8,259 nt of DNA, from the NCBI GenBank assembly GCA_902774195.1, contig CACYHM010000053.1, positions 1 through 8,259 of the forward strand, read 5' to 3'. The translations under genes and the position numbers were made by a program. The DNA is from an uncultured Eubacteriales bacterium. GTDB lineage: Bacteria; Bacillota_A; Clostridia; Peptostreptococcales; Anaerovoracaceae. Of this stretch, positions 1 through 6,573 are shown piece after piece. The notes beneath the pieces were generated by a model, which saw nothing but the letters and a program-made list of their open reading frames with translations, had not been told where the DNA came from and searched no databases. Numbering within the stretch: the stretch's first letter is position 1; every line of letters begins with the position of its first letter.

Positions 1-1
1 A

Positions 2-46
2 AAGCTCGCGGCGGCTTCGATAGATGAGTATCTCAGCAAAAAATAA
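2..46 (+). CDS. C-terminal end of an upstream gene, possibly a GltD-like FAD/NAD(P)-binding oxidoreductase (partial)
   Basis: Only the last 14 codons and a TAA stop (44-46) are inside the window. The readable tail is KLAAASIDEYLSKK. An Ala-rich stretch followed by SID-x-YL is the usual C-terminal end of GltD/glutamate-synthase-small-subunit-like flavin oxidoreductases, where it is the last helix after the FAD-binding fold. That assignment rests on this short motif alone and is inference. The other two frames stop or give no sensible tail: the frame from base 1 stops at 25-27. The 64-base gap to the next start carries a strong ribosome binding site but no clear terminator, so this gene may share a transcript with the dehydrogenase that follows. 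Confidence 0.45.
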   Translation, partial: KLAAASIDEYLSKK

Positions 47-110
47 AAGTATGTAATGGGACGTCTGCGGGACGGACCCCGCGGCAGAACAGACGGAGAA
101 AGGAGAAATC

Positions 111-467
111 ATGGATCTTAAGCTGAAAGACAAGGTAGTACTGGTCACCGGAGGCACCGGCGGCATCGGAACAGCGATCGTAAAGGGCTTTCTGGCAGAA
201 GGCGCAAAGGTAGCATTCTCTTCGACAAAGCAGGAGAAGATCGACGCGCTCCTCCCTAAGCTGGGCGCGGCAGAGGGACAGGTCGCAGGATTCGTTGCCG
301 ACCTCAACAAGGAGGAAGATATCAAAAACTTCGTAGAGGGCGCAAAGGCTCACTTCGGCACGATAGACATACTCGTTCCGAACGCGGGATATGAAGGCCA
401 GGCCCACCCTGTTCAGGACCTCTCGAGCTGTTCGAGAAGACATATATGCTCAACGTATTCGCCGTGA
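111..467 (+). CDS. Short-chain dehydrogenase/reductase, N-terminal (cofactor-binding) part of a frameshifted gene
   Basis: This is the Rossmann half of a classical NAD(P)-dependent SDR. Residues 13-20 are the TGxxxGIG dinucleotide-binding loop, Asp64 sits in the VADL motif that contacts adenine, and NAG at 91-93 is the structural motif after beta-4. AGGAG at 101-105 lies five bases before the ATG, so the start is firm. After VQD (residues 101-103) the SDR sequence moves to another frame and this frame ends in 15 unrelated residues. Restoring one C in the CC run at 419-420 gives VQDPLELFEKTYMLN and a joined protein of 261 residues, normal for the family (about 250). The substrate cannot be deduced; FabG-like and polyol or hydroxysteroid dehydrogenases all share these motifs. 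Either the gene is a recent pseudogene or the base is missing through sequencing error. Confidence 0.85.
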   Translation: MDLKLKDKVVLVTGGTGGIGTAIVKGFLAEGAKVAFSSTKQEKIDALLPKLGAAEGQVAGFVADLNKEEDIKNFVEGAKAHFGTIDILVPNAGYEGQAHPVQDLSSCSRRHICSTYSP

Positions 468-895
468 TGCTCACGATGAAGTATGCGGCTCCGACCCTGA
501 TCGAGAAAGGATCCGGCTCAGTAGTAGTAATAGCCTCGGCTGCGGCTTATGAGCCGACCGCCGGAAACAGCGCATACGTTTCGTCGAAGTATGCTGTTGC
601 AGGTCTGACGAAGTGCATCGCTATGGAACTCGGACCTCAGGGCATCCACGTCAACTATGTATGCCCGGGCCCTGTAGATACGCCGATGATGCTCAGGATC
701 GAGAAGGATTTCTTCGGAGACAGCATGACGCACGAGGAGGCTATGGCCATGCTCGCCGGACAGTATGCAATGGACAAGCGCTATGCAAAGCCGGAAGAGG
801 TTGCGAATGCGGTCCTTTACCTGGCTTCCGAGGTATCTTCTCATACGGCCGGAATGGGAATGCACGTGGATTCGAAAGTCTCGGCTGCAAGCTGA
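446..895 (+). CDS. Short-chain dehydrogenase/reductase, C-terminal (catalytic) part of the frameshifted gene
   Basis: This half carries the SDR catalytic residues. In this fragment they are Asn3 (LNV), Ser31 (VIAS), Tyr44 and Lys48 (YVSSK), with the usual 13-residue Ser-to-Tyr spacing. In the joined 261-residue protein they become Asn115, Ser143, Tyr156 and Lys160. CPGPVDTP (73-80) is the usual PG motif after beta-6, and KPEEVANAVLYLAS is the conserved late helix. SDR-like sequence in this frame already begins upstream of the ATG, at about base 419 (PLELFEKTY), so 446 is an internal Met and not a true start; the only SD-like bases before it are a weak GAGAAG at 434-439. The usual C-terminal VDGG is VDSK here, a mild departure. 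All catalytic residues survive, so the one-base lesion is the only evident defect. Confidence 0.85.
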   Translation: MLNVFAVMLTMKYAAPTLIEKGSGSVVVIASAAAYEPTAGNSAYVSSKYAVAGLTKCIAMELGPQGIHVNYVCPGPVDTPMMLRIEKDFFGDSMTHEEAMAMLAGQYAMDKRYAKPEEVANAVLYLASEVSSHTAGMGMHVDSKVSAAS

Positions 896-919
896 TCACG
901 CTTTGCGGAATATATACGA

Positions 920-948
920 AAACGGACGGGCTTCGTGTCCGTCCGTTT
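920..948. terminator. Bidirectional intrinsic terminator between convergent genes
   Basis: A perfect 10-bp stem pairs AAACGGACGG (920-929) with CCGTCCGTTT (939-948) around a nine-base loop. It lies 25 bases after the dehydrogenase stop and 22 bases beyond the ferredoxin stop on the other strand. A short T-rich stretch follows on each strand, so it probably serves both convergent genes. The T-tracts are modest, so termination strength is uncertain. Confidence 0.75.
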
Positions 949-969
949 ATGTTCTGATCAGTGAGGCGC

Positions 970-1233
970 CTATGCGCGGATGCACTTGCTGTATGGCGCG
1001 TATGTCGGACATGCCGAGCGGCACTCGCCGCCGCATGGACCGCAGACATTAGGATCTATCTCAGCTGTTCTGCCGCTCATGTAGATGGCACCCTTAGGGC
1101 ATACCTCTATGCACTTGCCGCAGCCGTTGCATTTGCTCTTCTTGATCACGAAGACCCACTTATAACCTTCAGCGGTATCGCCGCCCGCTATCTGATCGAG
1201 CTCCTTCTCGAACAATTCTTTTTTATCTTCCAT
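970..1233 (-). CDS. Small 4Fe-4S ferredoxin-like protein, 87 residues
   Basis: This is a cytoplasmic electron-transfer protein predicted to bind [4Fe-4S] clusters. Residues 35-46 give a canonical CxxCxxCxxxCP (Cys35, 38, 41, 45). A second group, Cys64, 67, 71 and 75 followed by Pro76, has the spacing CxxCxxxCxxxCP, one residue longer than standard, and Cys84 is an extra cysteine near the C-terminus. Residues 1-30 form a charged, helix-prone leader before the first motif. The ATG at 1233 is chosen over the longer frame from 1296 because AAGGAGGG (1245-1252) lies upstream at about 11 bases. The partner enzyme is not evident: the divergent neighbour is a hydrolase with no redox role. The gene is monocistronic between its promoter near 1300 and the terminator at 920-948. 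Confidence 0.88.
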   Translation of the reverse strand: MEDKKELFEKELDQIAGGDTAEGYKWVFVIKKSKCNGCGKCIEVCPKGAIYMSGRTAEIDPNVCGPCGGECRSACPTYAPYSKCIRA

Positions 1234-1272
1234 TACCTTTTTTACCCTCCTTGACAGTTGGTCTGCACACAC

Positions 1273-1294
1273 GGTCCCGCAGGACCTATGGTCC
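1273..1294. repeat. Three alternating GGTCC/GGACC arms forming alternative hairpins or a dyad operator
   Basis: GGTCC (1273-1277), GGACC (1282-1286) and GGTCC (1290-1294) are separated by four and three bases. The middle arm can pair with either flank, giving two mutually exclusive 5-bp hairpins. At DNA level, 1282-1294 is a GGACC-TAT-GGTCC dyad. It sits immediately downstream of the ferredoxin -10 element, over the predicted start site. Function, if any, is inference: an operator or a 5' mRNA structure. Confidence 0.4.
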
Positions 1295-1296
1295 AT

Positions 1297-1302
1297 ATTA
1301 TA
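1297..1302 (-). promoter_or_regulatory. Candidate -10 element of the ferredoxin promoter
   Basis: Read on the minus strand this is TATAAT, a consensus -10 hexamer, 64 bases upstream of the ferredoxin ATG. No good -35 is seen at 16-18 bases. Transcription would start near 1289-1291, inside the GGTCC/GGACC arms at 1273-1294. The divergent deacetylase promoter lies about 33 bases away. Confidence 0.5.
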
Positions 1303-1330
1303 TACGATTTTGTCCGGCGGGTGGAGACTT

Positions 1331-1341
1331 TATGATATAAT
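1331..1341 (+). promoter_or_regulatory. Extended -10 promoter for the LmbE-like gene
   Basis: The sequence TATGATATAAT contains a consensus TATAAT (1336-1341) preceded by TG at 1333-1334, an extended -10. The nearest -35-like hexamer, TTGTCC (1310-1315), is 20 bases away, longer than ideal, but extended -10 promoters tolerate a weak -35. Transcription would begin near 1348, about 40 bases before the ATG. A small stem, GCGGA (1345-1349) with TCCGC (1356-1360), falls at the start of the leader. Confidence 0.65.
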
Positions 1342-1388
1342 TCAGCGGAGGGCTGTCCGCATGGAGGGCCCTTATTAAGGAGGTAGAC

Positions 1389-2159
1389 ATGGGCCTTGCA
1401 AAACTGATACTCAAATTCGCCGCGCCTGTTCCGAAGATAGAGGAGTTTTCGAACTATCTGTTCATAGGACCGCATCCCGACGATATCGAGATAGGTGCGG
1501 GAGCGACGGCTGCAAAGCTTGCCTCGATGGGAAAGAAAATAACATTTCTCATACTCACCGACGGAAGATACGGAGACGGAGCCTCGGACGGTGTAAAGGG
1601 CGATGACCTGGCTGAACTCAGAAAGCAGGAATCGATCCGCGCGGCGAAATTCCTGGGAGTGACGGACGTGCGCTTCCTCGGACTCTCCGACGGCGGATTC
1701 TATCCATATGAAGACATGCTTGCCGGCATCGCGAAGACCGTCGGCGAATGCGCTCCCGATCTCATTTTTGCGCCTGACCCTCTCACCGGAAGAGAGCTTC
1801 ACGTTGATCATCTGAACACCGGCAATGCGGCGTCCCATATCGCGTATATCGCGCCGTATGCGGGTATCATGGAGCATTACGGGGCGGCGGCAGCAGATGT
1901 GAAGGCCATAGCCTTCTACATGACCGCAGAGGCCAACCGTTTTGTGAAGATACCGAAAGAGATGTTCGGGCTGCAGAAGCAGGCGCTGTTCGACTGCCAT
2001 ACCAGCCAGTTCCCTGAAGGATCGGAGGGTGCACGACAGCTCGCTGTTTATCTTAAACTGCGCTCCGCGGACTTCGGTCTGAGAAATCTGTGCCCGCATG
2101 CCGAGGGCTTCCGCGTGCTCGGACAAACGCACATGCACTGCATGCCTGAAAGGGTATGA
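1389..2159 (+). CDS. PIG-L/LmbE family zinc-dependent deacetylase, 256 residues
   Basis: Members of this family remove N-acetyl or related acyl groups from sugar-linked substrates using zinc (for example MshB, BshB and eukaryotic PIG-L). The hallmark PHPDD motif is at residues 28-32 (His29, Asp31, Asp32), and a second metal-site motif, HVDH, is at 138-141. By analogy with the family, Asp31 would be the general base and His29, Asp32 and His141 the zinc ligands. ELRKQES (76-82), followed by AAKFLG, is the typical family helix. AAGGAGG at 1377-1383 lies five bases before the ATG, so the start is firm. There is no signal peptide or membrane segment, so it should be cytoplasmic. The neighbouring PBP and sugar kinase do not identify the substrate. 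Bacillithiol or mycothiol synthesis is not supported because no partner glycosyltransferase or ligase is present here. Confidence 0.9.
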   Translation: MGLAKLILKFAAPVPKIEEFSNYLFIGPHPDDIEIGAGATAAKLASMGKKITFLILTDGRYGDGASDGVKGDDLAELRKQESIRAAKFLGVTDVRFLGLSDGGFYPYEDMLAGIAKTVGECAPDLIFAPDPLTGRELHVDHLNTGNAASHIAYIAPYAGIMEHYGAAAADVKAIAFYMTAEANRFVKIPKEMFGLQKQALFDCHTSQFPEGSEGARQLAVYLKLRSADFGLRNLCPHAEGFRVLGQTHMHCMPERV

Positions 2160-2168
2160 GCATAAATA

Positions 2169-2198
2169 CACAGACTTGACATAAATCTGTGGTAGAAT
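2169..2198 (+). promoter_or_regulatory. Candidate PBP promoter with an overlapping inverted repeat
   Basis: TTGACA (2176-2181), a perfect -35 hexamer, and TGGTAGAAT, an extended -10 (TG 2190-2191, TAGAAT 2193-2198), are present, but only 11 bases separate them, well short of 17. The extended -10 may act without the -35. CACAGA (2169-2174) and TCTGTG (2186-2191) form a perfect 6-bp inverted repeat with 11 bases between, enclosing the TTGACA and touching the -10. This could be an operator, or chance. Confidence 0.45.
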
Positions 2199-2237
2199 CT
2201 CCTGTGATATCTATAGTCAGGAATTGGGAAAAAACAA

Positions 2238-4829
2238 ATGAGAACCATCAAAAGCAAGCATTCAGCAAAAACGAATAAGCACTCCGCGAATAAAATGAGC
2301 GCCGTGAAGGACAAGATCACCGATATATGGGACGACTTCATGGCCCAGCCGCTCAAGAAAAAGATCCTGATCATACTCAGGGATCTTTGCGTGCTCATGC
2401 TCGTGTTTGTCGTGCTTACGATAACCATAACGGCGATCAGGGTCGGAAGGATCAACAAAGACAGCCTGTATGCCAGCATCGAGCGTTCATCGATACTCTA
2501 CGACAAGGACGGCGTCGAGGTAGACACTCTGCACTACGGCGAAGACAGGACCATGGTATCCATCGACAAGATGCCGGACGAGCTCAAAAACTCTTTCATC
2601 GCCATTGAAGACAAGACTTTCTACAAGCATCACGGATTCAACTGGCGAAGGATGTTCGGAGCCGTACTCTCAAAGCTGCTCGGAAGATCCGATGCCATAA
2701 GCGGCACCTCTACTATCACTCAGCAGCTGGCGCGTAACGCCTACCTGTCAGAGATAAAGAGCCAGAGGAGCATACGCAGAAAGCTGTCCGAGATGTACAT
2801 CGCGTGGCGGCTCGAGCATAGCCTGACCAAGGATGAGATACTCGAAGCGTATCTGAATACGATATATCTGGGATACGGCAACTACGGAGTGAGCGCGGCT
2901 GCCAGGACCTACTTTTCAAAGGACGTGGACAAGCTGACTCTCGAGGAGTGCGCTGCCCTGGCTGCGCTGCCTCAGGCGCCGGACGCCTATGCCCTGATAA
3001 GCGAGGATCCGGAAGCCGGTGAGGAGATCAAAAAAGTCACATACTATTCTCTCGACGATATCAGCGACAAAGAGGATGACAGCAGCGGCAGCGATGACTC
3101 TTCAGATGATTCGGATGACTCCGGCGATTCCGGCGAAGAGACGGAAGGCACGGGCTTCTACGCGAACGACATATCCAAGGAGAGGCGCGACCTCGTGCTC
3201 GACCTGATGGCGGAGCAGGGATATATATCGACTGCTGAAGCCGACGGAGCGAAGGTCGCCGCGATAGATATCCTCGCGCCGAGCTTCGAGCGCAAGGAAA
3301 ACGCATATACGTACTTCAGCGATTATGTGGCGGGCGTCGTGATGAACGACCTGATAGATAAGTACAAGGTCAGCGAAGAAGAGGCCGAGCGGATGGTATA
3401 TACGGGAGGCCTTCAGATATACACGACGATAGACGATGAGCTGCAGAACGCCATATATGATGAGTTCAAGGATGACTCCAACTTCCCGTCCGCCGAGGAC
3501 GGCAGCAGGGTCCAGGCCAGCATGGTCGTTACAGAGGTCGGCACCGGAAAGATAACCGGATTCATGGGAGGCCGCGGAGGCGAAGGCTCCAAGCTCTTCA
3601 ACCGCGCGGTGAGTCCGAGGCAGCCGGGATCGTCCATAAAACCTCTCTCGGTATACGGCGCAGCTCTTCAGAAGAGCTACGAATACGCGTCCAAGGGAAA
3701 GAAGTTCCCGTATGTGGACTTCGGCGTCGACAAGCAGGGAACGAAATACTGGGGCGATTACATCACCGCTGCATCATACGTGATAGACGAGCCGCTGACC
3801 ATGGGCGGCAAGGAGTGGCCGCAGAACTACTCCAGGACTTATTCCGGAAAGAATACACTGAGAACAGCGCTGCAGAAGTCCCTCAACACCTGCGCGGTAA
3901 AGATACTGCTGCAGGTCGGAGACGATTTCTCCGTCGAGATGCTCGAAAAGTACGGGCTCACTACCATCGAGGCAGACAAGAGCAAGGAGGTCAACGACGT
4001 GAATCCGGCCGCACTCGCTCTGGGAGCAATGACTTACGGCGTCACACCTCTGGATATGGCGCTGGCGTACGGCGCATATCCGAACGGAGGCAAGGTCAAC
4101 ACTGCAGTCTGCTATACGGAAGTGAAGGACGGCAGCGGCAATACGATGCTGAAGAGCGAATCAAGCTCGAAGAAAGTCCTTGACGAGGGCGTTGCATGGA
4201 TCATGACGGATCTCCTCAAGTCTGTCGTTTCAAAGGGAATAGCCGGCAGCGCCGCGATCTCAGGCGTCGAGGTCGGAGGCAAGACAGGAACGACCAACGA
4301 CAGCTTCGACTTCTGGTTCGACGGCTTCACTCCGAAGTATTCGGCCGCGCTGTGGATAGGCACAGACCTCAACGTAGAGATGTCCGGCTCATCGTCGCAG
4401 GCAGCTGCGCTGTGGAGCAGGATAATGAGGCAGTGCAGCGATATCCGCGAAGGTGAGTACCGCGAAATGCCGTCAGGCGTCATAAAGTCGAACGGCGAGT
4501 ACTTCACCAAGGGAACAGAGAAGAACCTCGGCAGCTACAGAGGCGGAGACGATAACGACAGCGGCAGCAGCAGAGACGAACTGACAGAAGAAGAAAAGAA
4601 GAAACTCGAAGAAGAAAAGAAGAAAAAGGAAGAGGAAGAGAGAAAGAAGAAAGAAGAAGAGGCGAGGCAGCAGGCCGAATCGGCCGCAGACCAGTCCGGG
4701 ACCGATACGTCTTCGGGCGACGGTACTGATACCGGAGGAGGCTCCACTCCTACACCGGAACCGACGCCGACGCCAACTCCTACACCGGAACCGACACCGA
4801 CACCTGAGCCGACATCGCCGTCTGAGTAG
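2238..4829 (+). CDS. Class A penicillin-binding protein (bifunctional transglycosylase/transpeptidase), 863 residues
   Basis: This enzyme polymerises lipid II and cross-links peptidoglycan outside the membrane. A basic cytoplasmic N-terminus is followed by one membrane segment (about 43-67). The GT51 transglycosylase domain has IEDKTFYKHHG (123-133, catalytic Glu124), GTSTITQQLARN (156-167), RRKLSE (180-185) and ILEAYLNTIYLG (201-212). The transpeptidase domain has SSIK (465-468, nucleophile Ser465), SLN (548-550) and KTGT (682-685). All catalytic motifs are intact. Between the domains, residues 273-306 are an Asp/Ser/Glu-rich low-complexity insert. After the catalytic core comes a Lys/Glu coiled coil (about 784-816), then a Ser/Gly/Thr linker and a Pro-Thr-Glu-Pro repeat tail (837-863), likely wall-spanning. 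The ribosome site is weak (AGGA 2219-2222, GGGA 2226-2229), but no better start exists before the membrane segment. It resembles the PBP1a/PonA group; the exact orthologue is not assigned. Confidence 0.96.
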   Translation: MRTIKSKHSAKTNKHSANKMSAVKDKITDIWDDFMAQPLKKKILIILRDLCVLMLVFVVLTITITAIRVGRINKDSLYASIERSSILYDKDGVEVDTLHYGEDRTMVSIDKMPDELKNSFIAIEDKTFYKHHGFNWRRMFGAVLSKLLGRSDAISGTSTITQQLARNAYLSEIKSQRSIRRKLSEMYIAWRLEHSLTKDEILEAYLNTIYLGYGNYGVSAAARTYFSKDVDKLTLEECAALAALPQAPDAYALISEDPEAGEEIKKVTYYSLDDISDKEDDSSGSDDSSDDSDDSGDSGEETEGTGFYANDISKERRDLVLDLMAEQGYISTAEADGAKVAAIDILAPSFERKENAYTYFSDYVAGVVMNDLIDKYKVSEEEAERMVYTGGLQIYTTIDDELQNAIYDEFKDDSNFPSAEDGSRVQASMVVTEVGTGKITGFMGGRGGEGSKLFNRAVSPRQPGSSIKPLSVYGAALQKSYEYASKGKKFPYVDFGVDKQGTKYWGDYITAASYVIDEPLTMGGKEWPQNYSRTYSGKNTLRTALQKSLNTCAVKILLQVGDDFSVEMLEKYGLTTIEADKSKEVNDVNPAALALGAMTYGVTPLDMALAYGAYPNGGKVNTAVCYTEVKDGSGNTMLKSESSSKKVLDEGVAWIMTDLLKSVVSKGIAGSAAISGVEVGGKTGTTNDSFDFWFDGFTPKYSAALWIGTDLNVEMSGSSSQAAALWSRIMRQCSDIREGEYREMPSGVIKSNGEYFTKGTEKNLGSYRGGDDNDSGSSRDELTEEEKKKLEEEKKKKEEEERKKKEEEARQQAESAADQSGTDTSSGDGTDTGGGSTPTPEPTPTPTPTPEPTPTPEPTSPSE
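4608..4662 (+). other. Uninterrupted 55-base purine tract inside the PBP gene
   Basis: Every base from 4608 to 4662 is A or G, because the Lys/Glu coiled coil is encoded by AAA/AAG/GAA/GAG (and one AGA) codons. It is explained by the protein sequence. Such tracts are prone to slippage and can adopt unusual DNA structures; no further role can be claimed. Confidence 0.9.
4746..4805 (+). repeat. Two tandem 30-base repeats encoding the PBP Pro-Thr tail
   Basis: Bases 4746-4775 and 4776-4805 are near-identical. The first 20 bases of each are exact copies, and differences are confined to the last ten. Each encodes ten residues of the pattern TPTPEPTPTP. A partial third copy follows before the stop at 4827-4829. 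Copy number is likely to vary between strains by slippage (inference). Confidence 0.85.
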
Positions 4830-4884
4830 ACCAGCACGACCAACGACGACTGAGCTGAAAGCAGAGTGAACATGAGGCGAAAAA

Positions 4885-6474
4885 ATGACGTATATTCTTG
4901 CATATGATATCGGTACTACGGGCGTCAAGACCTGTCTCTTCGGAGTCGAAAAAACGATAAAGCTGATCGCATCGGCATCGGCGGAGTACCCTCTGTACAT
5001 ACTTGACGGAGGCGGCGCCGAGCAGGATGCGGACGACTGGTGGAAGGGAATGGCCGGGAGCACGGCCGAGGTCTTCAAAAAAACCGATATAACGCCTGAA
5101 CAGATCGAGGGCATATCCTTCTGCTCGCAGATGCAGGGCCTCGTCCTTGTAGACAAAGACGGCGTGCCGGTCCACAGACCTATGAGCTACATGGATCAGC
5201 GCGCGAAAAAAGAGCTCAAAAAAGGTATGGCCCACGGAGTACAGGTCGCGGGGGCCAATGTCAGGAAGCTGGTGCCGAGCATCAGGATAACAGGCGCGGT
5301 CACAAGCTCGCCAAAGGACCCGGTGTGGAAGTACAAATGGCTCGAAGCGCATGAGCCGAGGTTCAAGGACGCGTGCTGGTGGCTGGATGTAAAGGACTAT
5401 CTCATAAGCCGCTGCACTGGCGAGTTCACCATGACGGAGGATTCGGCCTTCGGCACGCTGATATACGACACTCGCCCTGAGGGCAAGTGCTGGAGCACCG
5501 AGCTGTGCGGGATGTTCGGCGTCAACATGTCACATCTGCCGCGCATCATAAGATCGACCGATATGGTCGGAGGTCTTACCGAAAAAGCTGCGTCCGAACT
5601 CGGCCTCAAAGCAGGCACACCGGTATTCGGAGGAGGCGGGGACGCTTCGCTCATAGGTATCGGCGCGGGATGCACCGAAAAGGGCGATACTCACATCTAC
5701 AGCGGGACATCGGGCTGGGTCTCGACTGTGACGGACAAGCAGATGGTCGATGTGACTGCGATGATCGCGGCGATCGTCGGTGCCCAGGAGGGCAGGTTCA
5801 ATTACTTCGCCGAGATGGAGACTGCGGGCAAATGCCTTGAGTGGGTCAGAGACCATCTGGCGCTTGACGAGATAGGCGTATATCTGAAGGAGAACGGAGA
5901 TCCGGATGAGTACGAACAGAAGAATACCAGCCTTTACGCCTTCATGATCGATTCTGTGAAAGATGTGGAACCGGGCTCGGGCGGCGTCATATTCACCCCG
6001 TGGCTCCACGGCAACAGATGCCCGTTCGAAGATCCTAATGCGACAGGCATGTTCTTCGGTATCGGGCTCGAGACAGGAAAGACCGAGATGATACACGCGG
6101 TCCTGGAGGGCGTTTTCTATCATCTCAGATGGATGCTCGAGTGCGAGAACCGCAGGCTGAAGACCTCCGATCCTATCCGCTTTGTCGGCGGAGGAGCTCT
6201 CTCTCCTGTATCGTGCCAGATGCTCGCCGACATAACGGGCAAGACCATCGAAACGGTCGAGTCGCCGCAGAACGTCGGATCCGTCGGAGCGGCAGCCATA
6301 GCCGCGGTCGGGCTCGGACTCATACCGGATATCGAAAGCGTCAAGTCCTTCATTCCGGCAAACGCATCATACAGACCTGATATGGCAAAGCACAAAAAAT
6401 ACGGTCCTTACTACAGGACATTCAAAAAACTCTACGCGGCCAATAAAAACCTTTTCAAGGCGGTGGCAAAGTAG
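4885..6474 (+). CDS. FGGY-family carbohydrate kinase, xylulokinase-like, 529 residues
   Basis: FGGY kinases transfer the gamma-phosphate of ATP to a sugar or polyol in the cytoplasm. The N-terminal ATPase-fold motif DIGTTGVK is at 8-15. QMQG (82-85) and MDQRA (103-107) match sugar-contact positions in xylulokinases. SSPKDPVWKYKWL (141-153) matches the first family signature region. GGGDAS (250-255) contains the probable catalytic base Asp253. SGTSG (273-277) is the phosphate loop, HGNRCPFEDPNATG (375-388) is the xylulokinase-type loop, and GGGALSPVSCQMLADITGK (435-453) is the second signature. Length is typical (about 500). GAGG (4874-4877) lies seven bases before the ATG. It begins 55 bases after the PBP stop without an intervening terminator, so co-transcription is plausible. 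No sugar isomerase or transporter is nearby, so the substrate is left open. Confidence 0.92.
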   Translation: MTYILAYDIGTTGVKTCLFGVEKTIKLIASASAEYPLYILDGGGAEQDADDWWKGMAGSTAEVFKKTDITPEQIEGISFCSQMQGLVLVDKDGVPVHRPMSYMDQRAKKELKKGMAHGVQVAGANVRKLVPSIRITGAVTSSPKDPVWKYKWLEAHEPRFKDACWWLDVKDYLISRCTGEFTMTEDSAFGTLIYDTRPEGKCWSTELCGMFGVNMSHLPRIIRSTDMVGGLTEKAASELGLKAGTPVFGGGGDASLIGIGAGCTEKGDTHIYSGTSGWVSTVTDKQMVDVTAMIAAIVGAQEGRFNYFAEMETAGKCLEWVRDHLALDEIGVYLKENGDPDEYEQKNTSLYAFMIDSVKDVEPGSGGVIFTPWLHGNRCPFEDPNATGMFFGIGLETGKTEMIHAVLEGVFYHLRWMLECENRRLKTSDPIRFVGGGALSPVSCQMLADITGKTIETVESPQNVGSVGAAAIAAVGLGLIPDIESVKSFIPANASYRPDMAKHKKYGPYYRTFKKLYAANKNLFKAVAK

Positions 6475-6506
6475 GACCGGCCGGATAAGATCAGCAGGAT
6501 ACATAT

Positions 6507-6542
6507 ACCGGGATCACTGAAAAAACAGTATTCCGGTTTTTT
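6507..6542 (+). terminator. Strong intrinsic terminator after the FGGY kinase
   Basis: A 12-bp stem with one G-T pair and one bulged C (6515) pairs 6507-6519 with 6526-6537 around an A6 loop and runs straight into six T residues (6537-6542). It lies 32 bases after the kinase stop and separates the PBP-kinase unit from the cyclase gene. Confidence 0.92.
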
Positions 6543-6573
6543 CATTTATTCTTCGTATTGTCAACGTAAAATA

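Noticed and set aside
63..88. GC-rich hairpin before the dehydrogenase (GCGGG 67-71 with CCCGC 78-82)
   Set aside because: The stem is only five pairs and no T-run follows, so it is not a convincing terminator.
411..425. Programmed -1 frameshift in the dehydrogenase
   Set aside because: No slippery heptamer and no stable downstream structure are evident, and SDR genes are not known for recoding; a one-base loss in a C run is simpler.
1234..1296. 21-residue N-terminal extension of the ferredoxin
   Set aside because: The longer frame starts within the -10/leader region, and the AAGGAGGG site at 1245-1252 lies downstream of it, so the internal ATG at 1233 is the better start.
1242..2171. 309-residue open frame antisense to the LmbE-like gene
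   Set aside because: It is a mirror of the deacetylase codons, has no recognisable motif, starts inside the next intergenic region and would run through the divergent promoter. A GC-rich coding strand readily leaves the opposite frame open.
4746..4829. CRISPR-like or other non-coding repeat array
   Set aside because: The repeats are in-frame, directly abutting without spacers, and encode the Pro-Thr tail of the PBP.
4473..5156. 227-residue minus-strand open frame with poly-Phe/Leu and Arg-rich blocks
   Set aside because: The blocks are the reverse reading of the Lys/Glu coil and Pro-Thr repeats of the PBP. No ribosome site or family signature.
6477..6484. CCGGCCGG palindrome after the kinase stop
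   Set aside because: An 8-base palindrome in GC-rich DNA is expected by chance and nothing around it suggests a function.
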